A DNA stretch of 64,000 nucleotides from Lautropia mirabilis (GTDB lineage Bacteria > Pseudomonadota > Gammaproteobacteria > Burkholderiales > Burkholderiaceae_E): assembly GCF_900637555.1 (NCBI RefSeq), contig NZ_LR134378.1, forward strand, positions 2,118,001-2,182,000, written 5' to 3'. The position numbers and the translations under genes were made by a program. How positions within the stretch are numbered: position 1 is the stretch's first letter; every line of letters begins with the position of its first letter. Below the pieces are notes generated by a model that had not been told where the DNA came from, made no database searches, and was given only the letters and a program-made list of their open reading frames with translations. Shown piece by piece: positions 52,481-61,116 of the stretch.

Positions 52481-53118
52481 ACACGACGACGCCACACAAC
52501 CGGCCTGGCACGGCAGAAACGCAGATACCTGTGCCGGCCTCCGGCCTGGCGGGCAGCCGGGATCTGGTCCTCGGTATCGGCTGCGACCGCAACACCCCCT
52601 ATGCCACGCTGGCGCAGGTGATCGACGAGGCACTGGCCCAGCTGCAGGCGTCGTGGGCCGACGTGCGGGCCGTGGCCAGCATCGACCTGAAGGCCGACGA
52701 AGTCGCCATGCAGGAACTGCAGCGCCAGCGGGGGCACACCATCCATTTCTACCCCGCCACCTGGCTGGCACAGGTTCCGGTGCCCAACCCCAGCGAGACG
52801 GTGCGCAAATATACCGGCACGCCGTCGGTCAGCGAGGCCGCCGCGTTGCTGGTTGCGGGGGATGTTGCGCAGGCGCTTGCCCATGCCGTACCGGACCATG
52901 CGCCGGCAAGGGTCCCTGTCCCGCCGTCCCACGCACCCCAGGAGGCGCCCGTACCGGTTTCACAGCGTTCCGTTTCCCTGCCGGTGCCCGCCCCGATGTC
53001 TGCGCTGCTGATCGAAAAGCACAAGCTGCGCGGCCCCGATGGCCGCAATGCCACCGTGTCGGTAGCGCGAGCCGACGAAATGGCCCGGCTCCTCCCGGAG
53101 ACCGGTCGCCATACATGA
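52477..53118 (+). CDS. CobE-like/CbiG C-terminal domain protein
   Basis: A 213-residue protein equivalent to the CbiG C-terminal domain, called CobE when separate. The typical start LVLGIGCDRNTPYATLAQVI, VASIDLKADEVAMQELQRQ, FYPATWLAQVPVPNPSETVRKYTGTPSVSEAAALL (spanning about residues 87–121) and the final RGPDGRNATVSVAR are all visible. A Pro/Ala/Val-rich insert of roughly 45 residues (PVPPSHAPQEAPVPVSQRS region) separates the last two. The start is GTG 52477, overlapping the stop of the CobI–CbiG fusion, so the two CbiG parts are made together. Confidence 0.9.
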   Translation: MNTTTPHNRPGTAETQIPVPASGLAGSRDLVLGIGCDRNTPYATLAQVIDEALAQLQASWADVRAVASIDLKADEVAMQELQRQRGHTIHFYPATWLAQVPVPNPSETVRKYTGTPSVSEAAALLVAGDVAQALAHAVPDHAPARVPVPPSHAPQEAPVPVSQRSVSLPVPAPMSALLIEKHKLRGPDGRNATVSVARADEMARLLPETGRHT

Positions 53119-53240
53119 ACCCCGGCGACATCCTGCAGCGACCAGGCTGCAGCATCCTGCGCTGTCCTGTCCATGAACGAAACACGCCACCGGCGAGCAC
53201 CATGACACCATCGAAATACCCAGGCAATCCGGCCCGGTAA
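53115..53240 (+). CDS. Possible 41-residue small ORF between cobE and cbiM
   Basis: ATG 53115 overlaps the stop of the CobE-like gene (ATGA) and the frame runs to TAA 53238–53240, 31 bases before cbiM. The peptide starts MNPGDILQRPGCSILRCPVH, with two cysteines and a histidine that might bind metal, but nothing in it is recognised. Evidence is positional only. Confidence 0.22.
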   Translation: MNPGDILQRPGCSILRCPVHERNTPPASTMTPSKYPGNPAR

Positions 53241-53271
53241 AAACGTCCCGCAAGGGACAGGAGGAAGAAGC

Positions 53272-53937
53272 ATGCATATCGAAATCGGCATCCTGCCACA
53301 GGACAAACTGGTGATGGCCGCCGTGGCCGCCACCGGCCTGCTGGCCGTCCACGCCAAACCGTTGCTGACCAACCCCGCCAACTGGCTGCGCACCGCACTG
53401 GCCGCCGTATTCTTCTCGATTCTGATGCAGCTCTGGCACCTGCCGGTCGGCCCGTCGGAACTTCATCTGGTGGGGGCCATTCCCATCTATCTGCTGTTTG
53501 GGTACATTCCCACGCTGTTCGGTTTCATGCTGGGGCTGTTCCTGCAGGCATTCTTTTTCGAGCCGCAGGACATGCTCCATCTGGCGGTGAATTTCCTGAG
53601 CCTGGGGGTGCCACTGGTGGTGGTGCATGCCACCTATGGCCGGCACCTGCAGAAACTCAGACTCACCAACCTCGTCACGCTCGATGCCTTCTACTACACG
53701 GGCGTCACCCTGATGGTGGGCTTCTGGCTGTCCATCAGCACCGATCCCGCACCGCTGGCCGACTGGGCCCGGTTTGCTGCCTCCTATGTGCTGCTGGTGG
53801 TGCTCGAACCGGTGCTGACCATCAGCCTGGTGCTGCTGGGCCGCAGGCTGCAGTCGGGCAAACTGCAACCCGCCAGATGGCAGCAGCTGTCCTTCGATGA
53901 AAAATGGCTGGGCAACGTGCACGGCCAGCAGGCGTGA
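53272..53937 (+). CDS. cbiM: CbiM-type cobalt transport permease
   Basis: A 221-residue membrane protein with six or seven helices. It begins MHIEIGILP; in CbiM the processed N-terminus and His2 form part of the metal site, and the MHI start is a family hallmark. Later blocks (VGPSELHLVGAIPIYLLFGYIPTLFGFMLGLFLQAFFF, about residues 62–99, and the histidine in MLHLAVNFLSLGVPLVVVHATYG) match the S component of ECF cobalt transporters. Partner genes cbiN, cbiQ and cbiO are absent from the window, so it may act alone or with an ECF module encoded elsewhere. GGAGGAAGAAG precedes the ATG. Confidence 0.85.
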   Translation: MHIEIGILPQDKLVMAAVAATGLLAVHAKPLLTNPANWLRTALAAVFFSILMQLWHLPVGPSELHLVGAIPIYLLFGYIPTLFGFMLGLFLQAFFFEPQDMLHLAVNFLSLGVPLVVVHATYGRHLQKLRLTNLVTLDAFYYTGVTLMVGFWLSISTDPAPLADWARFAASYVLLVVLEPVLTISLVLLGRRLQSGKLQPARWQQLSFDEKWLGNVHGQQA

Positions 53938-54114
53938 TGCCCGCAGGCCCGTGTTGCCCCGATGGCCAGGGCGGCCGGCCCTGGCTGCGCGGTATGCCCG
54001 GTCGGCACAGGGCCGGGGCCAGTGTGCGGGGACCAGCGCGTTCATGACACGCTCTGGCCCCCTTCGTTCGATCAACATTCTGCTGCGGCAGAGCATTCTG
54101 GAGTGATTCCCTTC

Positions 54115-55164
54115 ATGTCCCATGGAAAGATCATGCTGGTCGGCATTGGCCCGGGCAGCGCCGAACACATGACGGCCCGCGCCCGCGCAGCCATTGTCGA
54201 GGCCGACACGGTGATCGGCTACGTGACCTACATCAAGCTGGTGGCCGACCTGCTGGATGGCAAGGAAATCATCCGCAAGAGCATGACCGAGGAGCTGGAT
54301 CGTGCCATCGAGGCGCTGGCCCGGGCTCGCGAGGGCAAGAAGGTCGCGCTGATCTCGTCGGGTGATGCCGGTGTCTACGGCATGGGAGGCCCTACCTTCG
54401 AGGTGCTGATGCAGGCTGGCTGGACGCCACCCGAAGTCACCGTCGAGACCGACGAGGCGGGCAACGAGCAGCGCATCGTCGGTGACGGCATCGAGGTCGA
54501 GATCATTCCCGGAGCCTCGGCAATCAACAGCTGTGCCGCCCTGGTGGGGGCGCCGCTCACCCATGATTTCTGCTCGATCTCGCTCTCGGACCTGCTCACG
54601 CCGTGGCCCACCATTGCCCGTCGTCTGGATGCGGCGGCAGCGGCGGACTTCGTGGTGGCACTCTACAACCCCAAGAGCGGGCGGCGTACCCGGCAGATCG
54701 TCGAGGCGCAGCAGCTTTTCCTGCGGTATCGTGATCCGGAAACACCGGTGGCCATCGTCAAGAGTGCTTACCGCCGTCGCCAGAACATCGTGCTTACCAC
54801 GCTGGCAAAGATGGCCGAGGCCGACATCGGCATGCTGTCCACGGTCCTGATCGGCAACAGCAACACCTTCATGCGCCATGGCCTGATGATCACGCCACGC
54901 GGTTATGCCAACAAGTACGACGTGACGGGCGACCACGGTCTGAAGGGGGGCGAGCGCTCGGGCCGTTCGCTGTCCACCGGGCTGGACGGCTGGCTGCATG
55001 CGCTGCATGCGGCGCACGCTGGCGGGGAAACCGCAGAGGCTCTGGCGGAGCACTATCGTTTGCCGGCTGACTATATTCGGCAGAAACTGGCTGAGCCGCT
55101 GCCGCAACCCGAGGTCTCGAAATCGCGTCGCAAGCCGCCTGCCGAGGAAGGCAGCGAGGGCTGA
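54115..55164 (+). CDS. cobJ: Precorrin-3B C17-methyltransferase (CobJ/CbiH)
   Basis: A 349-residue ring-contracting tetrapyrrole methylase. Residues 1–265 are the canonical domain: KIMLVGIGPGSAEHMTARA, DTVIGYVTYIKLVADL, ALISSGDAGVYGMGGP, IIPGASAINSCAALVGAPLTHDFCSISLSDLLTPW (about residues 126–160) and VVALYNPKSGRRTRQI. The last 80 residues (from about 268) are an extension with no recognised domain, containing LDGWLHALHAAHAGGETAEALAE and a basic/acidic end. In the anaerobic route the enzyme would be CbiH; the cobalt-first context here favours that use. GGAG lies 11 bases upstream of ATG 54115; upstream codons in frame are not homologous. Confidence 0.93.
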   Translation: MSHGKIMLVGIGPGSAEHMTARARAAIVEADTVIGYVTYIKLVADLLDGKEIIRKSMTEELDRAIEALARAREGKKVALISSGDAGVYGMGGPTFEVLMQAGWTPPEVTVETDEAGNEQRIVGDGIEVEIIPGASAINSCAALVGAPLTHDFCSISLSDLLTPWPTIARRLDAAAAADFVVALYNPKSGRRTRQIVEAQQLFLRYRDPETPVAIVKSAYRRRQNIVLTTLAKMAEADIGMLSTVLIGNSNTFMRHGLMITPRGYANKYDVTGDHGLKGGERSGRSLSTGLDGWLHALHAAHAGGETAEALAEHYRLPADYIRQKLAEPLPQPEVSKSRRKPPAEEGSEG

Positions 55165-55190
55165 GGGCGCTTCGCTGAAGCCTGCACACC

Positions 55191-56243
55191 ATGATCGAGA
55201 TTGCTGCCTGGGCACCTGCCGCCGTGCCGCTGCTGGCCTTCGGGCTGGATGTGGCTTTCGGGGAGCCGCCCGTCCGCCTGCATCCGGTGGTGTGGATGGG
55301 GCAGTATCTGCAGTGGGCGGGCGAGCGGATCGCGCCATCGGTCGTCGTGGATGCGGCACCTTTGCGGGAGACCAGGCATGCGAATGCGTCCCGAATCGCC
55401 GGAAAAGAGCGGTTCAGTCTGTCGGAAACGGGCGGGACCACGACCGTTCAGGATGCCCGTCGCCAGTTCCGCCTGGGGGCGCTGGCCTGGCTGCTGGGTG
55501 CTGCCGTGACCACGTCGCTGGCCTGGGGCGTGCAGGGGGCGCTGGGACAGTTGCCTGTCTGGCTGGCCGTGCCGCTGCTGGCGCTGTGCCTGAAGCCGCT
55601 GTTTGCCTGGACCATGTTGCGCGACCTGGTGGCCCAGGTGGAAGCGGCGCTGGGGCAGGGGCTGCAGGCCGGGCGGGAACAGCTGGCGCATCTGGTCAGC
55701 CGGGATGTGCAGCAGCTTGATGAAGCCGGTGTGCGCGAATCCGCCATCGAGACGCTGGCTGAGAACCTGAGTGATTCGCTGGTGGCGCCGCTGTTGTGGT
55801 TTGCGCTGCTGGGTCTGCCGGGGGCTGCGCTCTATCGCTTTGCCAACACGGCCGATGCGATGTGGGGCTATCCGGGCGCGCATGGTGGCCGTCACTGGCA
55901 ATGGGCCGGCAAATGGGCGGCACGCGCTGACGATGTACTGAACTGGCTGCCCGCCCGGCTCACGGCCGGGCTGCTGATGCTGGGGGCTCGTCGAATGCTC
56001 TGGCAGGCGCTGCCGGCGCAGGCTGCGCTGACCCCATCGCCCAACGGGGGCTGGCCCATGGGAGCCATGGCGCTGCGCCTGGGCGTCAGTTTGGGCAAGC
56101 CGGGGGTCTACCGGCTCAATGCTCAGGCGCTGGCTCCGCAGGCTTCCCACACGTGGCAGGCGCTGCGCCGAGCCCGTCGGGCGGCCTGGCTGGCGGTGGC
56201 GCTGTGTGCCGGCGCCGTTGCCCTGGTGGAGCCTTGGGCATGA
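55191..56243 (+). CDS. cbiB: Adenosylcobinamide-phosphate synthase (CbiB/CobD)
   Basis: A 350-residue inner-membrane enzyme that attaches (R)-1-amino-2-propanol phosphate to cobyric acid. Family blocks are GLDVAFGEPPVRLHPVVWMGQ at the start, SRDVQQLDEAGVRESAIETLAENLSDSLVAPLLW (about residues 168–201) and FANTADAMWGYPGAHGGRHWQWAGKWAARADDVLNWLPAR (about residues 216–255). Residues 43–80 are a variable insert. It has four or five membrane helices. The first ATG, 55191, lies 26 bases after cobJ. It needs the phosphorylated aminopropanol produced by the next gene's product. Confidence 0.94.
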   Translation: MIEIAAWAPAAVPLLAFGLDVAFGEPPVRLHPVVWMGQYLQWAGERIAPSVVVDAAPLRETRHANASRIAGKERFSLSETGGTTTVQDARRQFRLGALAWLLGAAVTTSLAWGVQGALGQLPVWLAVPLLALCLKPLFAWTMLRDLVAQVEAALGQGLQAGREQLAHLVSRDVQQLDEAGVRESAIETLAENLSDSLVAPLLWFALLGLPGAALYRFANTADAMWGYPGAHGGRHWQWAGKWAARADDVLNWLPARLTAGLLMLGARRMLWQALPAQAALTPSPNGGWPMGAMALRLGVSLGKPGVYRLNAQALAPQASHTWQALRRARRAAWLAVALCAGAVALVEPWA

Positions 56244-56449
56244 TGGTTGCCTTCCGAAGCAGTCAGGCGCTTCGAAGCTGAGTTTCTGCGTTCTTCGGGC
56301 GTGGAGACCTGGCGGATGGCGCCCGCCGCAGGAGCGGCTTCGGTGCGGCGGCTCGGGGGATGCGGCGGCCTGCCATGTGCTGGGCGCGTGCGTGCCCGAA
56401 TGTCAGACTCCGGCGGCTGCCGTCGCAGACGTGTCCGGCTCATTCAGGG

Positions 56450-56455
56450 CATAAT
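56450..56455 (+). promoter_or_regulatory. -10-like CATAAT eight bases before cobC/cobD gene
   Basis: CATAAT ends eight bases before ATG 56464, in a 220-base gap after cbiB. Transcription from it would begin at or just before the start codon, and there is no Shine–Dalgarno sequence. No clear -35. Confidence 0.35.
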
Positions 56456-56463
56456 CTTTTGCC

Positions 56464-57573
56464 ATGGAGATTTGCGGCGCATACAACCACGGGGGACCTG
56501 ACGCAGACGGCGTGCCGCTGCATGATTTCTCCACCAATGCCAACGCAGCCGGCCCATGTCCGGCTGTGCTGCACCGGCTGCAGTGCCTGGTGCCTGATAC
56601 CTATCCGGACCCGGCCTATGTGTCGCTGCGCACGCAACTGGCCCGCTGGGATGACGTGACACCTGCGCGCATCGTCATGGGAGCCAGTGCGAGCGAACTC
56701 ATCATGCGGCTCACGGCGGCGGTACTGCCTGAGATGGCTTCCGTCTGGGTGCCGCGCCATGCCTATGGCGACTATCGCCGTGCCGCCGAGGCCTGGGGGC
56801 TGACGGTCGAGGCCTGGGAAGCCGAGGACCGCAGCCATGTCTCGCAGGCCTTCGCCGCGGGCGTGCCATCCCGGCCGTCCGAACGGCAAGCGCGGCTTGT
56901 CTGGGTCACCTGGCCGGCCAGCCCGCAGGGGGACATGCCGCCTGCGCTGACAGGTCTGGTCGGGGCTCTGACCCCGAAGGATGTGGTGGTGCTGGACATG
57001 GCCTATGCGCCGCTGCGGCTGGATGGGGACGCTCGCTCCGGGCCGCCCTATGGCGCTGACGCCTTGCCCAAGGTGCTGGCTGCGCGTGCGTGTCGGCTCT
57101 TTTCACCGAACAAGGCACTGGGGCTGACGGGGGTGCGTGGGGCCTATCTGGTGCTGCCGGAGGTGCGGGGCTTGCCTGATCTTGCCGTGCGTCTGGCGCG
57201 GCTGGCACCGTCGTGGCCCCTGGGGGGGCATGGGCAGGCGATGCTGGAGGCCTGGATGGAGCCCGGTGTGCAGCAATGGCTGGCCGAGAGCCGCAAGACG
57301 CTGCAAGGCTGGAAGGCGACGCTGGAGGCCGGGCTGCTGCAGCGGGGCTGGCAGCTGATGCCCAGCTTGGCCAGCTTCTGCTGTGCCCGACCACCGGTGC
57401 CGCTGCCTGAGCTGCCGGGCTGGCTGGCAGGACTGAGAACGCGGGGGATCAAGCTGCGTGATGCCGGTTCTTTCGGGCTGCCCGGTTGGGTGCGGCTGGG
57501 GGTGCGCACTCCGGCCAGCCAGCAGGCGCTGTGGCAGGCCCTGGACAGCACAACGAACCCGAGGACCTCTTGA
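56464..57573 (+). CDS. Threonine-phosphate decarboxylase-like PLP enzyme (CobC/CobD)
   Basis: A 369-residue fold-type I aminotransferase-like protein. The start HGGPDADGVPLHDFSTNANAAGP and the PDTYPDPAYVSLRTQLA segment are characteristic of the CobC/CobD family; the PLP lysine is Lys217 in LFSPNKALGLTGVRGAYLV, and GVRTPASQQALWQALD is the usual end. In the pathway it makes (R)-1-amino-2-propanol phosphate from threonine phosphate for CbiB, encoded just upstream. Residues 122–150 are slightly shortened relative to Salmonella CobD. The 220 bases upstream contain no gene. Whether to name it cobC or cobD depends on nomenclature used. Confidence 0.9.
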   Translation: MEICGAYNHGGPDADGVPLHDFSTNANAAGPCPAVLHRLQCLVPDTYPDPAYVSLRTQLARWDDVTPARIVMGASASELIMRLTAAVLPEMASVWVPRHAYGDYRRAAEAWGLTVEAWEAEDRSHVSQAFAAGVPSRPSERQARLVWVTWPASPQGDMPPALTGLVGALTPKDVVVLDMAYAPLRLDGDARSGPPYGADALPKVLAARACRLFSPNKALGLTGVRGAYLVLPEVRGLPDLAVRLARLAPSWPLGGHGQAMLEAWMEPGVQQWLAESRKTLQGWKATLEAGLLQRGWQLMPSLASFCCARPPVPLPELPGWLAGLRTRGIKLRDAGSFGLPGWVRLGVRTPASQQALWQALDSTTNPRTS

Positions 57574-57575
57574 CG

Positions 57576-58472
57576 ATGAATACGACTGATCCGCCCTCGG
57601 GCTGGCGCCGCTGGTGGCTGGGGGTCCGTCCACCCACGCTGGGCCTGTCTCTGGTACCCGTACTGCTGGGCACGGCGCTGGGGGTACGCCTGGGAGGCTC
57701 CTTCGATCCGGCGTCGTTCCTGGTGGCGGCGTTCTGCGTGCTGTGCATCCAGGCCGGAACCAACCTGTTCAACGATGCCGGAGACGGGGCACGGGGCGCC
57801 GACGGTGCCGATCGGCTGGGACCGGTGCGGCTGGTGGGCAGCGGGCTTGCCTCGGTGGCAGAGGTGCGGCGGGCAGCAAGGCTGTGCTTCGCGCTGGCGC
57901 TGGCCGGTGGCCTGTTGCTGACCTGGTGGAACGGCGGGGTGATCCTGCTCATCGGGCTGGCCTCGCTGCTGGCGGGCTGGCTGTATTCGGCCGGGCCCAG
58001 GCCGCTGTCGCACACGCCGTGGGGGGAGTCCTGCGTGCTGCTCTTTTTCGGGCTGGTGGCGGTGGCAGGCAGCTGCTTCCTGCAGACAGGGCGCTTCTCG
58101 GTGCTGGCGCTGGTCTTCGGGGTGGTGCCTGGCCTGTACGCGGCGGCGGTGCTGCTGGTCAACAACACGCGCGATCTGTTGCAGGACCGGCGGGCCGGGC
58201 GCACCACGCTGGCCTGCCTGCTGGGTCGGCAGCGGGCACAGCAGCTGTATGCGGTGTTTCTGCTGCTGCCCTTCGCCATCCTGCTGCCGTTGACGATGGC
58301 CCTGGGGAAACCCTGGCTGGGCGTCGTGCCGCTGCTGCTGGTGCCGATGGCCATCATGCTGATACGCCGCTTCGGGCAGCGCGAGGGCCGGGCGCTGAAC
58401 CAGCAGCTCAAGGACACGGCACGACTGCAGGCCCTGTTGTGTGCCGTGCTGGTGGGCGGCCTGCTCGTCTGA
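57576..58472 (+). CDS. MenA-like UbiA-family prenyltransferase
   Basis: A 298-residue membrane protein of the UbiA superfamily with eight or so helices. The first Asp-rich motif, NLFNDAGDGARGAD, together with DRLGPVRLVGSGLAS, follows the MenA pattern (1,4-dihydroxy-2-naphthoate polyprenyltransferase) more than the UbiA pattern; the second motif lies in VNNTRDLLQDRRAGRTTLA. It starts two bases after the cobC/cobD-type gene, so it probably belongs to the same transcript. Other menaquinone genes are not in the window, and Burkholderiales mostly use ubiquinone, so its substrate is open. It is the last gene before a hairpin. Confidence 0.88.
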   Translation: MNTTDPPSGWRRWWLGVRPPTLGLSLVPVLLGTALGVRLGGSFDPASFLVAAFCVLCIQAGTNLFNDAGDGARGADGADRLGPVRLVGSGLASVAEVRRAARLCFALALAGGLLLTWWNGGVILLIGLASLLAGWLYSAGPRPLSHTPWGESCVLLFFGLVAVAGSCFLQTGRFSVLALVFGVVPGLYAAAVLLVNNTRDLLQDRRAGRTTLACLLGRQRAQQLYAVFLLLPFAILLPLTMALGKPWLGVVPLLLVPMAIMLIRRFGQREGRALNQQLKDTARLQALLCAVLVGGLLV

Positions 58473-58478
58473 AGAAGG

Positions 58479-58512
58479 CAGGGCCCGAGCGGCTTGCACC
58501 GCCCGGGCCCTG
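58479..58512. terminator. Hairpin between convergent genes
   Basis: CAGGGCCCG (58479–58487) and CGGGCCCTG (58504–58512), with an inner GCGG/CCGC pairing, form a long GC-rich stem between the convergent prenyltransferase and tehB genes. No T run follows on either side. Confidence 0.55.
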
Positions 58513-58560
58513 GAGATCCGCCATCCCCTTCCGGGGGGCGGGAGGTGTTCCGGAGAATCG

Positions 58561-59445
58561 TCAGTCCGGCTTGCGCGCCAGCAAGGTGGCAAAGCGCATC
58601 TCGATGCGGTTGCCGTTCTCGTCGGTGCGGTGCAGCTTGCCGGGGTTCTCGTTGTACTTCAGCACTTCCCAGCCGGCGTCGGCGTAGAAGGCTTTCAGCT
58701 CGCCGGACTGGAAGCGGAACGGGAAGGGAACCCGGCACGGATAGTCGTCACTGTCCATGACGCTGACGATCAGGTTGTAGCCGCCGGGAGCGGTCTCCTG
58801 CTGCATGCGGGTCATCAGCGGCACGATGACGGCCGGATGAAGGAACATCAGCACCACGGTGGACAGGATGAACTGGTAGGGACCGTCGAATTCCAGGGAT
58901 TCCACCTGGTTCAGATCCACCTCGGCGAGGCGGATGTCCTTGAGTCCCTCGGCGTCGGCGATGTGCTGCAGGTTGGCCAGACTGCCGCCGTTCCAGTCCC
59001 AGGCGTCCACGGCAAAGCCGCGCCGGGCGAGATACAGGGCATTGCGGCCGCCGCCGCAGCCGATGTCCAGCGCCCGGCCCACCGGCACCTGTTCGGCAGC
59101 CTCCACCACTTCGGAATGGGTGGCGGTCATGTCGTACTTCTTGGTGAAGTAGTCGGCCGGGCGGCACAGGAAGTCCAGCTGGCACTGGATGTCCGGGCTC
59201 ATCGAGACGATCTGGTGCCATGCCTGCGGCTCGATGCGCGGCGGCTGGTGCTCGGTGTCGTAGGTCGCTTCGGCGGTGACATTGCCATGTTCGTCCATCA
59301 GCGCGAACTGCAGCGAGCCCTTGAGGATCTTCAGCTGCGCCCAGGTGCCTTCCTTGGTGTTGTGCCTCTTCAGGAAACCACCGGGCACGGTGTCGTGCTG
59401 CCACACCGGCATGCGCTTGTAGACGACCAGTTCTTCTTGACTCAT
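58561..59445 (-). CDS. tehB: Tellurite methyltransferase TehB (with N-terminal cupin-like domain)
   Basis: A 294-residue SAM-dependent methylase. The N-terminal 95 residues are the DUF1971/TehB-N domain (YKRMPVWQHDTVPGGFLKRHNT; PRIEPQAWHQIVSMSPD), and the methylase core contains ALDIGCGGGRNALYLARRGF and LSTVVLMFLHPAVIVPLM. Two-domain TehB of this length is known from Haemophilus and others; it detoxifies tellurite and selenium oxyanions by methylation, though the physiological substrate is uncertain. GAGG precedes ATG 59445. It lies nine bases after pgm on the same strand. tehA is not in the window. Confidence 0.92.
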   Translation of the reverse strand: MSQEELVVYKRMPVWQHDTVPGGFLKRHNTKEGTWAQLKILKGSLQFALMDEHGNVTAEATYDTEHQPPRIEPQAWHQIVSMSPDIQCQLDFLCRPADYFTKKYDMTATHSEVVEAAEQVPVGRALDIGCGGGRNALYLARRGFAVDAWDWNGGSLANLQHIADAEGLKDIRLAEVDLNQVESLEFDGPYQFILSTVVLMFLHPAVIVPLMTRMQQETAPGGYNLIVSVMDSDDYPCRVPFPFRFQSGELKAFYADAGWEVLKYNENPGKLHRTDENGNRIEMRFATLLARKPD

Positions 59446-59454
59446 GCTCTTTCC

Positions 59455-61116
59455 TCAGCCCTGCAGGGCGGCAGACACGACTTCGCGGGCTTCGGCCTGC
59501 ACCTGTGCCAGGTGCTCGGGACCCTTGAAGGACTCGGCGTAGATCTTGTAGACGTCCTCGGTACCCGAGGGCCGTGCGGCGAACCAGGCGTTCTCGGTGA
59601 CCACTTTCAGGCCGCCGATCTTCGCACCGTTGCCCGGGGCTTCGGTGAGCTTGGCCACGATGGGCTCACCGGCCAGCGTGGCAGCCTTGACGTTCTCGGG
59701 CGCCAGGGCGGACAGCTTCGCCTTCTGCTCGCGGTTGGCCGGGGCATCGACGCGCGCATAGGCGGGGTTGCCGAAGCGGGCGGTGAGTTCGGCATAGTGC
59801 TGGCTGGGGCTCTTGCCGGTACGGGCCAGGATCTCGGAGGCCAGCAGCGCCAGGATGATGCCGTCCTTGTCGGTGCTCCAGACGGTGGCGTCGTGGCGCA
59901 GGAAGGAGGCTCCGGCCGATTCTTCGCCGCCGAAGGGGCCACTGCCGTCCAGGAGACCCGGTACGAACCACTTGAAGCCCACGGGCACCTCGACCAGCCG
60001 GCGCCCCAGCGACTGGGCCACGCGGTCGATCATCGAGCTGCTGACCAGGGTCTTGCCGATGAAGCCGCCCTTGGGCCACTGCTGGCGGGCGCCAAACAGG
60101 TACTGGATGGCTACGGCCAGGTAGTGGTTGGGGTTCATGAGCCCGGCATCCGGTGTGACGATGCCGTGCCGGTCGGCGTCGGCGTCATTGCCGGAGGCGA
60201 TGTCGTACTTGTCCTTCTGCGCCACCAGGCTGGCCATGGCGCTGGGCGAGCTGCAGTCCATGCGGATCTTGCCGTCCCAGTCCAACGTCATGAAGCGCCA
60301 GGTGGGGTCCACCAACGGGTTGACGACGGTGAGGTTCAGCTTGTGGCGTTCGGCGATGGCGCCCCAGTAGTCGACCGACGCACCGCCCAGCGGATCGGCG
60401 CCGATGCGCACGCCGGCGCCGCGGATGGCGTCCAGGTCCAGCACGTTGGGCAGGTCGTTCACGTAGGTGCCCAGGTAGTCATAGGGGCGGGCCTGCTTGC
60501 GGGCGCGCTCGAAGGGCACGCGCTTGACGCCTTTCAGGCCGGCCTTGATGTATTCGTTGGCGCGTGCGGCGATCCACTTGGTGGCATCGGTGTCGGCCGG
60601 GCCGCCATGCGGCGGGTTGTACTTGAAGCCGCCGTCGGTGGGCGGGTTGTGCGACGGGGTGACCACGATGCCGTCGGCCAGACCCTTGTGGGCCGGCAGA
60701 TCGTTCACGCCACCGATCTTGCCCCGGTTGGCGGTGAGAATGGCATGCGAGACGGCCGGGGTGGGGGTGTAGCGGTCGGCGGCATCGACACACACGTCCA
60801 CACCATTGGCCACCAGCACTTCCAGGGCACTGGCCCAGGCCGGTTCCGACAGGCCGTGGGTGTCGCGGCCGATGAAGAGCGGGCCGTCAAAGCCCTGGGC
60901 CTGGCGATAGTCGCAGATGGCCTGCGTGGTGGCGAGGATGTGATCCTCGTTGAAGGAGGTCTTGAAGCTGGTGCCGCGGTGGCCGGATGTGCCGAAGGCC
61001 ACCTGCTGTTCCACCACGGCAGGATCGGGCTTGCGGGTGTAGTAGGCGGTGACCAGGCTGGCCACGTCGATCAGGTCTTCGGGCAGAGCCGGTTTGCCGG
61101 CGCGGGGATGCGACAT
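59455..61116 (-). CDS. pgm: Phosphoglucomutase (alpha-D-glucose phosphate-specific)
   Basis: A 553-residue enzyme interconverting glucose 1-phosphate and glucose 6-phosphate. It has [14 protein letters not shown] near residues 38–51, the phosphoserine loop [12 protein letters not shown] with Ser155, the Mg2+ loop [12 protein letters not shown], the sugar-binding [11 protein letters not shown] and the C-terminal phosphate loop [19 protein letters not shown]. Length agrees with E. coli Pgm. AGGAG precedes ATG 61116. It links glycogen, trehalose or surface-sugar synthesis with glycolysis; it is first in the pgm–tehB unit. Confidence 0.97.
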   Translation of the reverse strand: MSHPRAGKPALPEDLIDVASLVTAYYTRKPDPAVVEQQVAFGTSGHRGTSFKTSFNEDHILATTQAICDYRQAQGFDGPLFIGRDTHGLSEPAWASALEVLVANGVDVCVDAADRYTPTPAVSHAILTANRGKIGGVNDLPAHKGLADGIVVTPSHNPPTDGGFKYNPPHGGPADTDATKWIAARANEYIKAGLKGVKRVPFERARKQARPYDYLGTYVNDLPNVLDLDAIRGAGVRIGADPLGGASVDYWGAIAERHKLNLTVVNPLVDPTWRFMTLDWDGKIRMDCSSPSAMASLVAQKDKYDIASGNDADADRHGIVTPDAGLMNPNHYLAVAIQYLFGARQQWPKGGFIGKTLVSSSMIDRVAQSLGRRLVEVPVGFKWFVPGLLDGSGPFGGEESAGASFLRHDATVWSTDKDGIILALLASEILARTGKSPSQHYAELTARFGNPAYARVDAPANREQKAKLSALAPENVKAATLAGEPIVAKLTEAPGNGAKIGGLKVVTENAWFAARPSGTEDVYKIYAESFKGPEHLAQVQAEAREVVSAALQG

